Shown piece after piece: positions 39,103 to 48,187 of a stretch of DNA of 64,000 nucleotides. The DNA comes from Bacteroidetes bacterium UBA2475 (GTDB lineage: Bacteria > Bacteroidota > Bacteroidia > B-17B0 > Aurantibacillaceae), in the NCBI GenBank assembly GCA_002342065.1, contig DDPF01000016.1, positions 62,001 to 126,000 of the forward strand, read 5' to 3'. The notes beneath the pieces are model-generated. The model saw only the letters and a program-made list of their open reading frames with translations, was not told where the DNA came from and did not search any database. Each line of letters begins with the position of its first letter. Within the stretch, counting starts at the first letter, position 1. The position numbers and the translations under genes are program-made.

Positions 39103-40557
39103 ATGAGAAACTTTTATTTATTCTCGATCATACTGATATCATGCATGCAGTTAAGTCTTGCTCAAAATGCAAAGATAGACTCTCTCAGAACAGTTGCAGC
39201 CAATCAGAAAGCCGATACCAACAGAGTAAAAACATGGAATAGTTTAAGCGCTAAGTTCAAATCAGCCTCCCTTTTCGATAGTGCCATATTTTATTCTGAG
39301 AATGCCATTTTGCTTGGGCATCAACTAGGTTTTGAAAAAGGTGAAGCAGAAGGCCTTACCCTTAAAGGACAAGCTATTGCTTTTGCAGGTGATTTTAAAA
39401 AAGCATTAAGTATTCATTTCGAGTCTCTTAAAATACGTGAAGTGATAGGAGATAGCGCTGGACTGGCCCAGGGTTACAACAGTATCGGTGGTTGTTATTA
39501 CGACCAGGGAAACCTGAGCGAGGGCATGAATTATTATTTAAAAGCCATGCGTATTTATGAAGGACTCAAAGATGAAGCGAGGGTGGCTATTATTCTCAAT
39601 AACATTGGACTGATCTTTGAGAATTGGAAACAATATGACAAGTCTCTGGAATATCATTTTAAAGCTTTGGAAATGCGAAAAAAAATTGATGATAAGTATC
39701 GAATTGGAGCCAGCTTAACAAATATAGGGAATGTGTATTATTATAAAAAAGATTATAATACAAGTCTCGAATATCATTTAGCTGCGTTAAAGATTCGCGA
39801 AGAATCGCAAGACAAACGCGGGTTGGCAATAAGTAACCTAAATGTCGGAAATGTTTTATCACAACTAAAAGATTACCCAAAAGCAATTGGTCATCTTGAA
39901 ACAGCTTTAAAAATAGGTGAAGAAATTAAAGCAAAAGATCAAATTACGGCTGCCACAAATGGGCTCGGGGATATTTACCGTTTACTTAAAAATTATCCCA
40001 AGGCAATAAAATACAGTGAACTCAGTTTTAAATTCGCCGAAGAATCGGGTTCTAAAAAAAATATGAAATGGGCTCTTTTAACTCTTTCTGATACTTATAA
40101 TGACGCAGGTGATGCAGCGAAAGCCCTTCGTTATTATAAACAAGCCACAGCGCTGAACGACAGCATTCTTAATGAAGAAAGCACGAAGCAAATGAATGAA
40201 TTACAAACATTGTATGAAACCGAAAAAAAGGAATCGCAAATTAAACTTCTGTCGAAAGATAAAGCGATAAACGAAAAAGAACTTCAACGGCAAAAAGTGT
40301 TTAGAAATGCTATTCTTGCCGGCGCTATCCTTTTTCTTTTACTTTTAATTGTGATATTTAAAAGGTATCGCGAGAAACAAAAGGCCAATTTAATACTTGA
40401 CGAAAAAAATAAGACCATTGAGATCCAAAAGCGGGCAGTGGAGGAAAAGCAGAAAGAAATATTAGACAGTATCAATTATGCTAAACGAATACAAACAGCT
40501 TTACTTCCAACTGAGAAATATCTTGCCCGAAAACTAGGACGTGGTAAGGAAGATTAA
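39103..40557 (+). CDS. TPR protein ending in the SpoIIE-family linker
   Basis: 484 residues. Signal peptide (FYLFSIILISCMQLSLAQ), about eight TPR repeats (YNSIGGCYYDQGNLSEGMNY, LNNIGLIFENWKQYDKSLEY, LTNIGNVYYYKKDYNTSLEY and more), a transmembrane helix about 401-419 (AILAGAILFLLLLIVIF), a coiled coil, then EEKQKEILDSINYAKRIQTA followed by LLPTEKYLARKLGRGKED and a stop. Same layout and same stopping point as 16942-18276. TATTTTAG (39092-39099) is near a -7 box and 3 bases before the ATG. Probably a periplasmic ligand or protein sensor with a cytoplasmic tail; lacks any output domain. Confidence 0.86.
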   Translation: MRNFYLFSIILISCMQLSLAQNAKIDSLRTVAANQKADTNRVKTWNSLSAKFKSASLFDSAIFYSENAILLGHQLGFEKGEAEGLTLKGQAIAFAGDFKKALSIHFESLKIREVIGDSAGLAQGYNSIGGCYYDQGNLSEGMNYYLKAMRIYEGLKDEARVAIILNNIGLIFENWKQYDKSLEYHFKALEMRKKIDDKYRIGASLTNIGNVYYYKKDYNTSLEYHLAALKIREESQDKRGLAISNLNVGNVLSQLKDYPKAIGHLETALKIGEEIKAKDQITAATNGLGDIYRLLKNYPKAIKYSELSFKFAEESGSKKNMKWALLTLSDTYNDAGDAAKALRYYKQATALNDSILNEESTKQMNELQTLYETEKKESQIKLLSKDKAINEKELQRQKVFRNAILAGAILFLLLLIVIFKRYREKQKANLILDEKNKTIEIQKRAVEEKQKEILDSINYAKRIQTALLPTEKYLARKLGRGKED

Positions 40558-40580
40558 TTGAATGAAGGCAGAGAATCTAA

Positions 40581-41603
40581 TCAATTCCTCCTTCCACAGA
40601 TTCTTTCCCACAGATCCGAAAAATTCTTTTTGAAATCCATATTTTTCTCATTGGCCTCTTCCATGCCCATCATTTCTTTGCCATTTTTTTGATACAGTTT
40701 GTAATGAAAAACAAAAGTTTTTTTCAACTCGTTTTCCAGCATGTTTGTCCTGCCAAATTTTACAGCGTACATATTAAGTGTATCGCCATTGGTTTGTGCA
40801 ATTGTGTAAGGGTCGCCAAACCATTTAAGTATGGCAATGTCTTTTTTGCTTTTGCATTGCTGCATTAAATGTTGGTTACGCGGGTAGCTATGCCATGTTA
40901 TAGGGTTTTGCTTGTGTAATAAACTAAATTCTCCTATAAAAACAGTACTGTCATTACTGCCAACCGAGTACCATAAAATATTATTAAGCATGGTTGGATT
41001 CGTTATATGCGCAGTTACCGGAATATTATTTTTTTCTATCGATGCCTGAACAATATTCTCTGCCTGCGCTTTATTAAAAAAGGTAAGTCCCAAATAAACA
41101 AAACAATAAATTAATGAGGCTTGCGCAAGCTTATTCCTTCGTGCTCCATTTTTTCGGTGAAAAACGGCGGTCAAAACCAGAATAAACATTGGTATGGTAA
41201 ATAATAGATCAACTATGGCAAGATTGTTTAATGAATAGTTTTCGTTGGTAAAAGGCAGTAATAATTGGGTGCCAAAGTTAGTACACCAATCAAGAAGTGA
41301 GTGGCCCCATAAACAAGCCAACATAAATAGTAACATCCGTTTAAATGACACTTTTTCCTTAAACAATTTAACTAACAACCAGGCTATAGGTATGGCGTAA
41401 AGTGCCTCAATAAATAAAGAATGTGTATGAGCTCTATGCTCGCACATGTAGGCACGGGGGTCGCTCAACCCGGTATAAAACAGATCAAAATCGGGTGCAC
41501 TTTTAGCAATGGCGCCTAGTAACATTCCCCAACGCCCTATTTTTTTTCCAAGGAAGGTTTCGCCAATTGCAGCACCAATAACAATGTGTGATAACGAATC
41601 CAT
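40581..41603 (-). CDS. Membrane-bound metal-dependent hydrolase, YdjM/DUF457 type
   Basis: 340 residues. It starts MDSLSHIVIGAAIGETFLG, the family's first His motif, followed by GAIAKSAPDFDLFYTG and HRAHTHSLFIEALY, which provide the His and Asp ligands, and WGHSLLDWCTNFGTQLL with a further His and Asp. Four to five membrane helices, then a C-terminal soluble region of about 150 residues (TAHITNPTMLNNILWYSVGS and on). Some relatives are DNA-damage (LexA) induced in E. coli; substrate unknown. Convergent with the TPR gene (23-base gap). Confidence 0.85.
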   Translation of the reverse strand: MDSLSHIVIGAAIGETFLGKKIGRWGMLLGAIAKSAPDFDLFYTGLSDPRAYMCEHRAHTHSLFIEALYAIPIAWLLVKLFKEKVSFKRMLLFMLACLWGHSLLDWCTNFGTQLLLPFTNENYSLNNLAIVDLLFTIPMFILVLTAVFHRKNGARRNKLAQASLIYCFVYLGLTFFNKAQAENIVQASIEKNNIPVTAHITNPTMLNNILWYSVGSNDSTVFIGEFSLLHKQNPITWHSYPRNQHLMQQCKSKKDIAILKWFGDPYTIAQTNGDTLNMYAVKFGRTNMLENELKKTFVFHYKLYQKNGKEMMGMEEANEKNMDFKKNFSDLWERICGRRN

Positions 41604-41722
41604 CTAATTTCGTAATATTTATATTTTTAAAGGTCAAATATGCAAAAAACCCAAAACATATAGTGGCTGATGACCGAAAAAGGATAAAGGTTTGATTATG
41701 GGTTTGGAAAACAGCTATTTTA

Positions 41723-41753
41723 TTGCCAAAATCCATAAAATTACCTATATTTG
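41723..41753 (+). promoter_or_regulatory. Bacteroidota promoter of prs
   Basis: TTG (41723-41725), 20 bases, TATATTTG (41746-41753); both boxes consensus. The -7 ends 14 bases before the prs ATG at 41768. Confidence 0.78.
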
Positions 41754-41767
41754 CAGTCCTTAAAAAA

Positions 41768-42700
41768 ATGGAATCACAGGTAAAAATATTCTCAGGTATT
41801 GCAACAGAGGTTTTGGCCGAAAAAATAGCCAATTCTTATGGGCAAGCCCTTGGTAAAGTAGAGCACTACCGCTTTAGCGATGGCGAATTACAGGCTTCTT
41901 ACGAAGAAAGTATTCGCGGACAAAGCGTTTTTGTGATACAAAGCACCATGCCACCTGCCGATAATTTAATGGAAATGTTATTGCTTATTGACGCCGCAAA
42001 ACGCGCCAGTGCAAGACACATTGTGGCTGTTATCCCTTATTTTGGATATGCCCGCCAGGACCGAAAAGATAAACCCCGCGTGGCTATTGGTGCTAAATTG
42101 GTAGCCGATATGCTTGCTGTTGCAGGCGCTACAAGGGTTATGACCATGGACCTTCACGCAGACCAGATCCAGGGCTTTTTTAACGTACCGGTAGATCACC
42201 TTTATGCATCAACTATTTTCCTTCCTTATATAAAATCTTTAAATCTTGATAACCTTACCATTGCCGCGCCCGATATGGGTGGTAGCAAGCGCGCTAACGG
42301 TTACGCCAAGTTCTTAAAAGCCGAAATGGTAATTTGCTACAAACAACGTTCTAAAGCGAATGTGGTGGATAGCATGACCGCTATTGGTGAAATTGAAGGA
42401 AGAAATATTGTGTTGGTAGATGATTTAGTTGATACCGGCGGAACGCTTTGTAAAGCTGCTGATATGATGATGGAACGCGGTGCATTAAGCGTAAGAGCTA
42501 TTTGTACACATCCGGTTCTTTCTGGTAAAGCTTACGAGAACATTGCTAATTCAAAATTAACTGAGTTAATAGTAACGGATACTATTCCTTTAAAACAGGA
42601 AAGTGAAAAAATTAAAGTAATAAGTGTTGCTGATCTTTTTGCAAAAGTGATCAAGAGTGTTCACAATTACGAATCGATAAGCGAAAATTTTATAATGTAA
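41768..42700 (+). CDS. prs: Ribose-phosphate pyrophosphokinase
   Basis: 310 residues from the ATG at 41768 (MESQVKIFSGIATEVLAEKI); an upstream in-frame TTG at 41723 lies before the promoter. Makes PRPP from ribose-5-phosphate and ATP for nucleotide, His and Trp synthesis. Motifs: HYRFSDGELQAS, FVIQSTMPPADNLMEML, IPYFGYARQDRKDKPR, TMDLHADQIQGFF and the PRPP-binding loop IVLVDDLVDTGGT. Followed by rplY after 81 bases, a frequent arrangement in bacteria, probably one transcript. Confidence 0.97.
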   Translation: MESQVKIFSGIATEVLAEKIANSYGQALGKVEHYRFSDGELQASYEESIRGQSVFVIQSTMPPADNLMEMLLLIDAAKRASARHIVAVIPYFGYARQDRKDKPRVAIGAKLVADMLAVAGATRVMTMDLHADQIQGFFNVPVDHLYASTIFLPYIKSLNLDNLTIAAPDMGGSKRANGYAKFLKAEMVICYKQRSKANVVDSMTAIGEIEGRNIVLVDDLVDTGGTLCKAADMMMERGALSVRAICTHPVLSGKAYENIANSKLTELIVTDTIPLKQESEKIKVISVADLFAKVIKSVHNYESISENFIM

Positions 42701-42781
42701 TAACCCGTAAATAAAATAAACAAGAGCTAAAGATTTTGAAACGGGCAGGATCTTAACTCTAAAATTAAAAAACAAAAAAAA

Positions 42782-43429
42782 ATGAAAACAGTATCTTTGA
42801 GCGGTTCGCTACGTGCGAACGTAGGGAAGGTGGATGCTACGGCTGTAAGAGCTAAGGGCCATGTTCCATGTGTAATTTATGGTGGAGGTGAGCAAATTCA
42901 CTTTAGCGCCGATATTCGCGATTTTAAGAACATTATCTTTACACCTGAAACAAATTTGGTAGAAGTTAATGTTGACGGTAAAAAATATAATACCGTGTTA
43001 CAAGAAGCACAATACCACAAAATTAACGACAAGTTAATTCACGCAGATTTTTTATTGGTTTCAAACGATAAACCGGTTTCGGTTCATTTACCTGTAAAAG
43101 CTATTGGTCAGGCCGAAGGTGTTAAAGCTGGTGGAAAAATGATCTTAAAATTACGTAAGTTAAAAGTAAGAGGTTTAATTTCTAAATTACCTGAAAGCAT
43201 TAACCTTAACGTTGATAAATTAGTTATTGGTAAATCAATTTCGGTTGGTGATATTAATATTGATGGTATAACTGTGCTACACCCAAAAAATATTTCTGTT
43301 ATCAGTGTTGAAACTACACGTGCCGTTGTTGCTGAAGAGCCAGCAAAAGTAGCTACAACTGCTGCTACAACTGCAACGCCTGCAGCTGCTGCAAAAACTG
43401 CTGCTCCTGCTAAAAAAGATAAAAAATAA
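42782..43429 (+). CDS. rplY: Ribosomal protein bL25, Ctc form
   Basis: 215 residues, the long Ctc-type form. N-terminal 5S rRNA-binding domain (about 5-95: LSGSLRANVGKVDATAVRAK, VPCVIYGGGEQIHFS, YHKINDKLIHADFLLVS) and C-terminal beta domain (about 96-185: VHLPVKAIGQAEGVKAGGKM, LVIGKSISVGDINIDGITVL). The last 35 residues are an Ala/Thr/Lys-rich tail (ATTATPAAAAKTAAPAKKDK), likely disordered. It binds the 5S rRNA in the large subunit. Ends in a strong terminator. Confidence 0.95.
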   Translation: MKTVSLSGSLRANVGKVDATAVRAKGHVPCVIYGGGEQIHFSADIRDFKNIIFTPETNLVEVNVDGKKYNTVLQEAQYHKINDKLIHADFLLVSNDKPVSVHLPVKAIGQAEGVKAGGKMILKLRKLKVRGLISKLPESINLNVDKLVIGKSISVGDINIDGITVLHPKNISVISVETTRAVVAEEPAKVATTAATTATPAAAAKTAAPAKKDKK

Positions 43430-43445
43430 TTTACACTATAATTTT

Positions 43446-43478
43446 AAAAGCCCTTTCGTTAATACGGAAGGGCTTTTT
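43446..43478 (+). terminator. Terminator of prs-rplY
   Basis: AAAAGCCCTTTCGT, TAAT, ACGGAAGGGCTTTT: a 14-bp stem with one G-U pair, then more T. Confidence 0.9.
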
Positions 43479-43569
43479 TGTTTAATAACCCGGTTAAAAA
43501 CATTTTTATAGCCACTCGTAACTTCTGGGTTTATAACCGTTATTTGTAAGAGATAATTAATCTGCTTCA

Positions 43570-43842
43570 ATGAAAAAGATCGGTTTTAGTATTTTACTTT
43601 TTTTATTTGTTTTTTCTTTCAACGATGTGTTTTCGCAAGACATGTTCAAAGAAAAAAGGGAGCGCAAACGCGTGTGGCGAAAACACCGTACTTCTAAAGA
43701 TGCTTATAATCCTTACTTAAAGAAAAAAGGAAAAGATAAACCCAGTGCAAAAATAAGAAGTGGAAACAAAAGAGAAGAGCGGCGCCAGAAAAGAGAATTT
43801 AAAAAACAGTTGAAACGGAATAAAAAAAGATTGAATAACTAA
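43570..43842 (+). CDS. Small, very basic secreted protein
   Basis: 90 residues. Signal peptide (IGFSILLFLFVFSFNDVFSQ), then a mature part of about 65 residues that is over 40 percent Lys and Arg (FKEKRERKRVWRKHRT, NKREERRQKREFKKQLKR, NKKRLNN). Not recognised. Such a charge could bind lipopolysaccharide, nucleic acid or another acidic polymer; this is inference. The stop at 43840-43842 directly touches the stop of the convergent gene at 43843, with no terminator visible. Confidence 0.65.
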   Translation: MKKIGFSILLFLFVFSFNDVFSQDMFKEKRERKRVWRKHRTSKDAYNPYLKKKGKDKPSAKIRSGNKREERRQKREFKKQLKRNKKRLNN

Positions 43843-44505
43843 TTATTTTTTCTTTTTCTTATTACTGAACTTCCCTTTACGCCAGGCATCAATGAACTGG
43901 GCCCATGCAACAGGGTTTAACAAGGTCATACTTGGAGCCTGACCGGTAGTGTAAACTTTAGTATAATAAGCCTGCATTACATATTTATAATTTTCGGAAG
44001 CACTTGCAGTTTGATTTCTTTCTAAATACGTTAACGCTTCTTTCTGTAGATTTTTATCAGCCCTGTCCATATCCGTATCACTTAGATCTAAAGCTAAAAA
44101 TGCTCTTTTAAAATCTTCTTTACTTGGCCAGGGATAAACATCTACAACATCTAATTGAAAAGTATCTTTTGTTAAGATCTGGATAGCGTAATAATATTTT
44201 TGTGTAAGAGTATCTGAAATTTTATAACTTCTTAATTTGTGGCTTACCGAGTGAAACTCTAATTCATCGCCGGCATTTACAATAAGGCTAAAAAATCCTG
44301 AAAAATTACAAATTGTACCGCGGTTAGTACCTTTAATTAAAATAGAAACAAAGGGAATAGGCGTAAGGCTATCCTGGTCTAACACCACACCCGAGAATTG
44401 GATCAGAGCGGGATTTTGAGCTTTTGCTGTAACTGTTTGGGCTTTTAAACCGGTAAAAGATACCAAAATCGCCAATATTAAGCCTGCAATAGTTTTCATT
44501 GCCAT
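43843..44505 (-). CDS. Secreted carboxypeptidase-regulatory-like protein
   Basis: 220 residues. Signal peptide (IAGLILAILVSFTGLKAQ). Residues about 35-115 form the CarboxypepD_reg/CNA-B type beta-sandwich common at the start of Bacteroidota surface proteins: QFSGVVLDQDSLTPIPFVSI, GTNRGTICNFSGFFSLIV, DELEFHSVSHKLRSYKI. The remainder is helical with a conserved-looking WPSKEDFKRAFLALDLS and ends in seven residues of which six are Lys. Here the domain stands without the usual TonB-dependent barrel. Probably periplasmic. Confidence 0.75.
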   Translation of the reverse strand: MAMKTIAGLILAILVSFTGLKAQTVTAKAQNPALIQFSGVVLDQDSLTPIPFVSILIKGTNRGTICNFSGFFSLIVNAGDELEFHSVSHKLRSYKISDTLTQKYYYAIQILTKDTFQLDVVDVYPWPSKEDFKRAFLALDLSDTDMDRADKNLQKEALTYLERNQTASASENYKYVMQAYYTKVYTTGQAPSMTLLNPVAWAQFIDAWRKGKFSNKKKKK

Positions 44506-44585
44506 AAATTTACCCTTTCTTTTTGGTTTTATGTAAGTGGTTTAACAAATTTTACATTTGGCTGGGTTTAAATTATTTTTTGGCT

Positions 44586-44593
44586 TAAATTTG
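44586..44593 (+). promoter_or_regulatory. Bacteroidota -7 promoter element, close to start codon
   Basis: TAAATTTG, perfect match, 6 bases before the ATG at 44600. A TTTG at 44557-44560 is 25 bases upstream, slightly far for a -33. Confidence 0.5.
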
Positions 44594-44599
44594 TAATAG

Positions 44600-45292
44600 A
44601 TGTTTAGAATAATTCTACATATAAGTTTTGCTCTTCTTTTTGTGCAAAATGCTTTTTGCCAGGTTAGAACTATAAAGCCTGTTAAAACGCATCCGCGTCA
44701 AACAAATTTCGGAATTGGTGGCGGTGTTACAAAAAGCTTTTTGTTCTTGTCAAGAAATGTTAAGGATAATAATGATGCTTTGGGTTTTCATGGCTCGCTT
44801 ATTTATGGTGGAGAGAAGATATTCAGGGGAAATTTAGAATACACCTATTATAGAAAAATAAATATCGAACCAACATGGTATGATATTAAAGCATATACTA
44901 TTGAAATGAATTTACAGGCCATTGCAAGGTTCCAAAGAACAAAAACTTATTTTTATCCATTATTTGGTTTAAGCTATAATTCATTTAAAGGTTATTTTAC
45001 AGGCCTTGATGACTTTTTAAACTTAAGCGATAAATACAAAAAAAATCAAACAGCTAATACCAAATGGGTAGGTTTTAATGTAGGTTCAGGTTTTGAACAG
45101 TACTTTAAACAAGTAAGTATTTATGGCGAATATAAAATGCGCATTGGTAATTCAGGCGAAAGAAAATTAAACATTATGGATGTTTGTTTTACTTTTGGTG
45201 CCAGGTATTACATAAGGGTACCATCTATTTACAAACTTTTCAGCGGAACAAAGAGTAGATACTTAATAGAATCCAAAGACACGGAGGATTAA
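44600..45292 (+). CDS. Outer-membrane beta-barrel protein
   Basis: 230 residues. Signal peptide (FRIILHISFALLFVQNAFCQ). The mature part begins NFGIGGGVTKSFLFLSRNVK and consists of amphipathic strands (LGFHGSLIYGGEKIFRGNLE, YTIEMNLQAIARFQRTKTYF, FGLSYNSFKGYFTG, VGFNVGSGFEQYFKQVSIYG, VCFTFGARYYIRVPS), fitting an eight-stranded barrel. The tail (SIYKLFSGTKSRYLIESKDT) continues past the last strand. Function unknown. Ends 10 bases before the antiporter gene, so probably co-transcribed. Confidence 0.7.
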   Translation: MFRIILHISFALLFVQNAFCQVRTIKPVKTHPRQTNFGIGGGVTKSFLFLSRNVKDNNDALGFHGSLIYGGEKIFRGNLEYTYYRKINIEPTWYDIKAYTIEMNLQAIARFQRTKTYFYPLFGLSYNSFKGYFTGLDDFLNLSDKYKKNQTANTKWVGFNVGSGFEQYFKQVSIYGEYKMRIGNSGERKLNIMDVCFTFGARYYIRVPSIYKLFSGTKSRYLIESKDTED

Positions 45293-45302
45293 AGAAAAAC
45301 GT

Positions 45303-47459
45303 ATGAGTACTATTCAAGATTATCTTTTAAACTTTAACCAGTTTTTTAGCCATTACCTGCCTTTAAAAAATTCTGTATTAATTCTCGCTATTACTTTATT
45401 AATAATTTTATTTTCACCGCTTTTATTTCGTCGCTTTAAGATCCCCGGTATTATTGGTTTAATTTTAGCAGGTGTTGTTATTGGCCCTCATTCATTTCAT
45501 ATCATTGAGTCTACCAACAGTTTCGAATTGCTTTCAAAAACAGGGTTGTTGTACATTATGTTTCTTGCAGGCCTTGAAATTGATATGCAGGAGTTCCGTC
45601 AAAACCGTAGCAAAAGTATTGTGTTTGGCGCGCTAACTTTTTTTATTCCTATTACCATTGGTTATTTTGTCTGCATCTATGTTTTTCATTTTTCTTTGTG
45701 GTCATCTGTGCTTTTGGCAAGTATGTTCAGTACACACACGTTACTAAGTTATCCTATAGTAAGTAATATGGGTATTGTAAAGAACCGTGCCGTACAAATT
45801 GCTTTTGGAGGTACGATCATTACAGATTCTGCAGTGCTTATACTTTTAGGTATAATAACCAACGTGGTGACCGGTGATATGAATTCTGCCTTTTGGATCC
45901 GGATAATTGTTTCGTTAGGTTTATTGTTTTTCTCAACCTTATATCTTTTACCAAAGATCAGTCGTTGGTTCTTCAGGAATATTGAAGCGCAGGCAAGCTC
46001 ACATTATATTTATGTTCTGGCAGTTGTTTTTATTTCAGGCTTCCTAAGTGAGCTGGCAGGTGTTGAGCCCATTATTGGCGCTTTTTTAGCGGGCTTAGGA
46101 TTAAACAAGGTTATTCCACACAACAGTATTTTAATGAACAGGATCGTATTTATTGGTAATACATTATTTATCCCTTTCTTTTTAATTAGCGCAGGTATGC
46201 TGGTTGACCTTAGATTATTTTTTAAAGGAACTGATGCATTGATATTTGCAGGTGTGCTGTGTATTGTTGGTTTACTTACAAAATATTTTGCTGCCTGGTT
46301 AACCGGCTTTATTTATAAATTCAGTAAACCCGAAAGAAATATTCTTTTCGGGTTAAGTGTTTCGCATGCCGCGGCAACTTTAGCTATCATAAAAGTTGGT
46401 TTTGATATTGGCTTGTTCGATCAGAATATTATCAATGCCACCATTATTTTAATTTTAATTTCCTGCCTTGTAAGCTCGTTTGTAAGTGAAAAGGCTGCCA
46501 GGAAAATAGCCATCCTTGAAAAAGATGTAATAAAACGAACTGGCGATAAAATAGAACGCATATTAATTCCGGTTAGTAATCCTGAGAATATTCAACGATT
46601 AATTGATTTTGCACTTTTAATAAAAGATCAAAAATCTACCGAGGCTATCTATCCATTGTCGATCGTGGAAGATGCCGAAGACGCAGATGAAAAATTAAAT
46701 ATTGTAAGAAAAGTAATTGAAGGTGCAGTAGAACAAATATCCAGCAGCGATAAAAAAGTTGAGGTATTAAAAAAGGTAGACCTAAGTATAGTAGATGGAA
46801 TTATTAGAACTTCAAAAGCCTATAACATTACCGATATTTTAATTAGTTACAGAGCGCAGCAAGGTGCTTCTAATTTAATTTTTGGTAACATCTCCGAAAA
46901 TTTATTAGCAAAATCAAAACAAGCAGTTATCATATCAAAAATATTGCAGCCTTTAAATACTTTTAAACGCATAGTTGTTGTATTAACACCCAATGCAGAA
47001 TTAGAGAATGGCTTTTTAAGATTGGCTGGAAAACTAAATAGTTTATTGAAGCAGATCGGTAACGAATCGCATATATATGGTTTTGAGGGCACATTGGATT
47101 ATTTTTCGTCAGAAATTGGCGATAAGAAAAAAGTGTTCTTTAAATATAATGTGATCAGCAATTTTGAGGACTTTGATCATCACAGTAATCCTAAAGAAGA
47201 TGATCTTTTTCTTTTGGTAAGTGCCAGAAAACAAACAGTGAGTTACGATTTTCATGTTGACGATATGGCTAAAAAACTGAATAAGAATCATGAGTTTACC
47301 AGCTTCGCCGTTTTCTATCCCGAGATCTCGAAAACTTTGCAAGACGGGCGAATAAGTGATATTACCAGTTCATCTTTAGATCATAGAATTGAAAAGGTAA
47401 AACACTTTACAGAAAAGCTCACGGGAATTTTTAAAAAAGAAGACGACAACGAAACTTAA
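45303..47459 (+). CDS. CPA2-type cation:proton antiporter
   Basis: 718 residues. Membrane part about 1-400 with twelve or more helices: IPGIIGLILAGVVIGPHSFH, GLLYIMFLAGLEIDMQEFRQ, STHTLLSYPIVSNMGI, FGGTIITDSAVLILLGI and the ion-site helix LSELAGVEPIIGAFLAGLGL. The C-terminal 300 residues are cytoplasmic; KIERILIPVSNPENIQRLID begins a universal-stress-like fold, with a second copy near NTFKRIVVVLTPNAELENGF. This nucleotide-binding type of tail is common in Bacteroidota antiporters and may regulate transport. Exchanges Na+ or K+ for H+. Second antiporter in the window after nhaA. Confidence 0.9.
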   Translation: MSTIQDYLLNFNQFFSHYLPLKNSVLILAITLLIILFSPLLFRRFKIPGIIGLILAGVVIGPHSFHIIESTNSFELLSKTGLLYIMFLAGLEIDMQEFRQNRSKSIVFGALTFFIPITIGYFVCIYVFHFSLWSSVLLASMFSTHTLLSYPIVSNMGIVKNRAVQIAFGGTIITDSAVLILLGIITNVVTGDMNSAFWIRIIVSLGLLFFSTLYLLPKISRWFFRNIEAQASSHYIYVLAVVFISGFLSELAGVEPIIGAFLAGLGLNKVIPHNSILMNRIVFIGNTLFIPFFLISAGMLVDLRLFFKGTDALIFAGVLCIVGLLTKYFAAWLTGFIYKFSKPERNILFGLSVSHAAATLAIIKVGFDIGLFDQNIINATIILILISCLVSSFVSEKAARKIAILEKDVIKRTGDKIERILIPVSNPENIQRLIDFALLIKDQKSTEAIYPLSIVEDAEDADEKLNIVRKVIEGAVEQISSSDKKVEVLKKVDLSIVDGIIRTSKAYNITDILISYRAQQGASNLIFGNISENLLAKSKQAVIISKILQPLNTFKRIVVVLTPNAELENGFLRLAGKLNSLLKQIGNESHIYGFEGTLDYFSSEIGDKKKVFFKYNVISNFEDFDHHSNPKEDDLFLLVSARKQTVSYDFHVDDMAKKLNKNHEFTSFAVFYPEISKTLQDGRISDITSSSLDHRIEKVKHFTEKLTGIFKKEDDNET

Positions 47460-47482
47460 TCTGATCTTTGTTGTTTAATTAT

Positions 47483-47490
47483 TAAATTTG
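47483..47490 (+). promoter_or_regulatory. Bacteroidota -7 promoter element, close to start codon
   Basis: TAAATTTG, perfect match, 7 bases before the TTG start at 47498. No -33 at the usual distance. Confidence 0.45.
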
Positions 47491-47497
47491 AACCAGC

Positions 47498-48178
47498 TTG
47501 AACTTCGATTACACATATATAACGTTATTCGGTTACATTATTTTTGAACCAATGACGATCTTAACCAACCTGATGATCTTCATCTTCAGTATTATTTGCT
47601 TTAAAAATTTAAATAAGTACACGCATCCATATCCACGATCATGGGGTTGGTTTGTGTTATTAGTTGGTATAAGCAGCTGTTTTGGTTCTACAGCTCACGC
47701 GGTACATTACCAAGCCGGAAAATTAATTTTTGATATTGTCTTTTATATTATGAATGCCCTTAGCCTGGTATCCATTTATTTTTGTTTCAGGGCTCCCTAT
47801 CTTTTATATACGCTTGAGAAGAAAGATCCGCATAAAAAAATAACCTACTTTATTATGGCCTGGATAACTGCATTGCTTATTTATACATTATTTCAAAATA
47901 ATTTCCTCATCATTAAAATACATGCTGGTATTGTATTATTATATTCTTTTATAGTTCACTTAACCGTTTATAAGCGCACAAAAGAAGAGGGGAGTAAGGT
48001 GGTGGCAATTGGTATAGGTGTCACTTTTATTCCCATCATTATACATTCGCTTAAATTTTCAATTCACGAATGGTTTAATTATAAAGACATTTCACATGTT
48101 ATTATTTTTATTGCTTTGTTAGTGATCTACAAAGGTGTAAAGATAACTTCCGAAAAATTAAGTAAAAGACCACAATAG
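47498..48178 (+). CDS. Seven-helix membrane protein, DUF6962/alkaline-ceramidase-like
   Basis: 226 residues from a TTG (NFDYTYITLFGYIIFEPMTI). Seven membrane helices. Residues in helices 1-3 include IFEPMTILTNLMI and SSCFGSTAHAVHYQ, and late helices contain IIHSLKFSIHEWFNYKDISHVI. A Ser and His in helix 3 and a His-x-x-x-Trp with Asp-x-x-x-His late in the chain recall the zinc-site layout of the CREST hydrolase superfamily (alkaline ceramidases). I recall similar proteins as DUF6962; both assignments are from memory. Ends 9 bases before the convergent tamB stop. Confidence 0.6.
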   Translation: MNFDYTYITLFGYIIFEPMTILTNLMIFIFSIICFKNLNKYTHPYPRSWGWFVLLVGISSCFGSTAHAVHYQAGKLIFDIVFYIMNALSLVSIYFCFRAPYLLYTLEKKDPHKKITYFIMAWITALLIYTLFQNNFLIIKIHAGIVLLYSFIVHLTVYKRTKEEGSKVVAIGIGVTFIPIIIHSLKFSIHEWFNYKDISHVIIFIALLVIYKGVKITSEKLSKRPQ

Positions 48179-48187
48179 AGAATTGAA

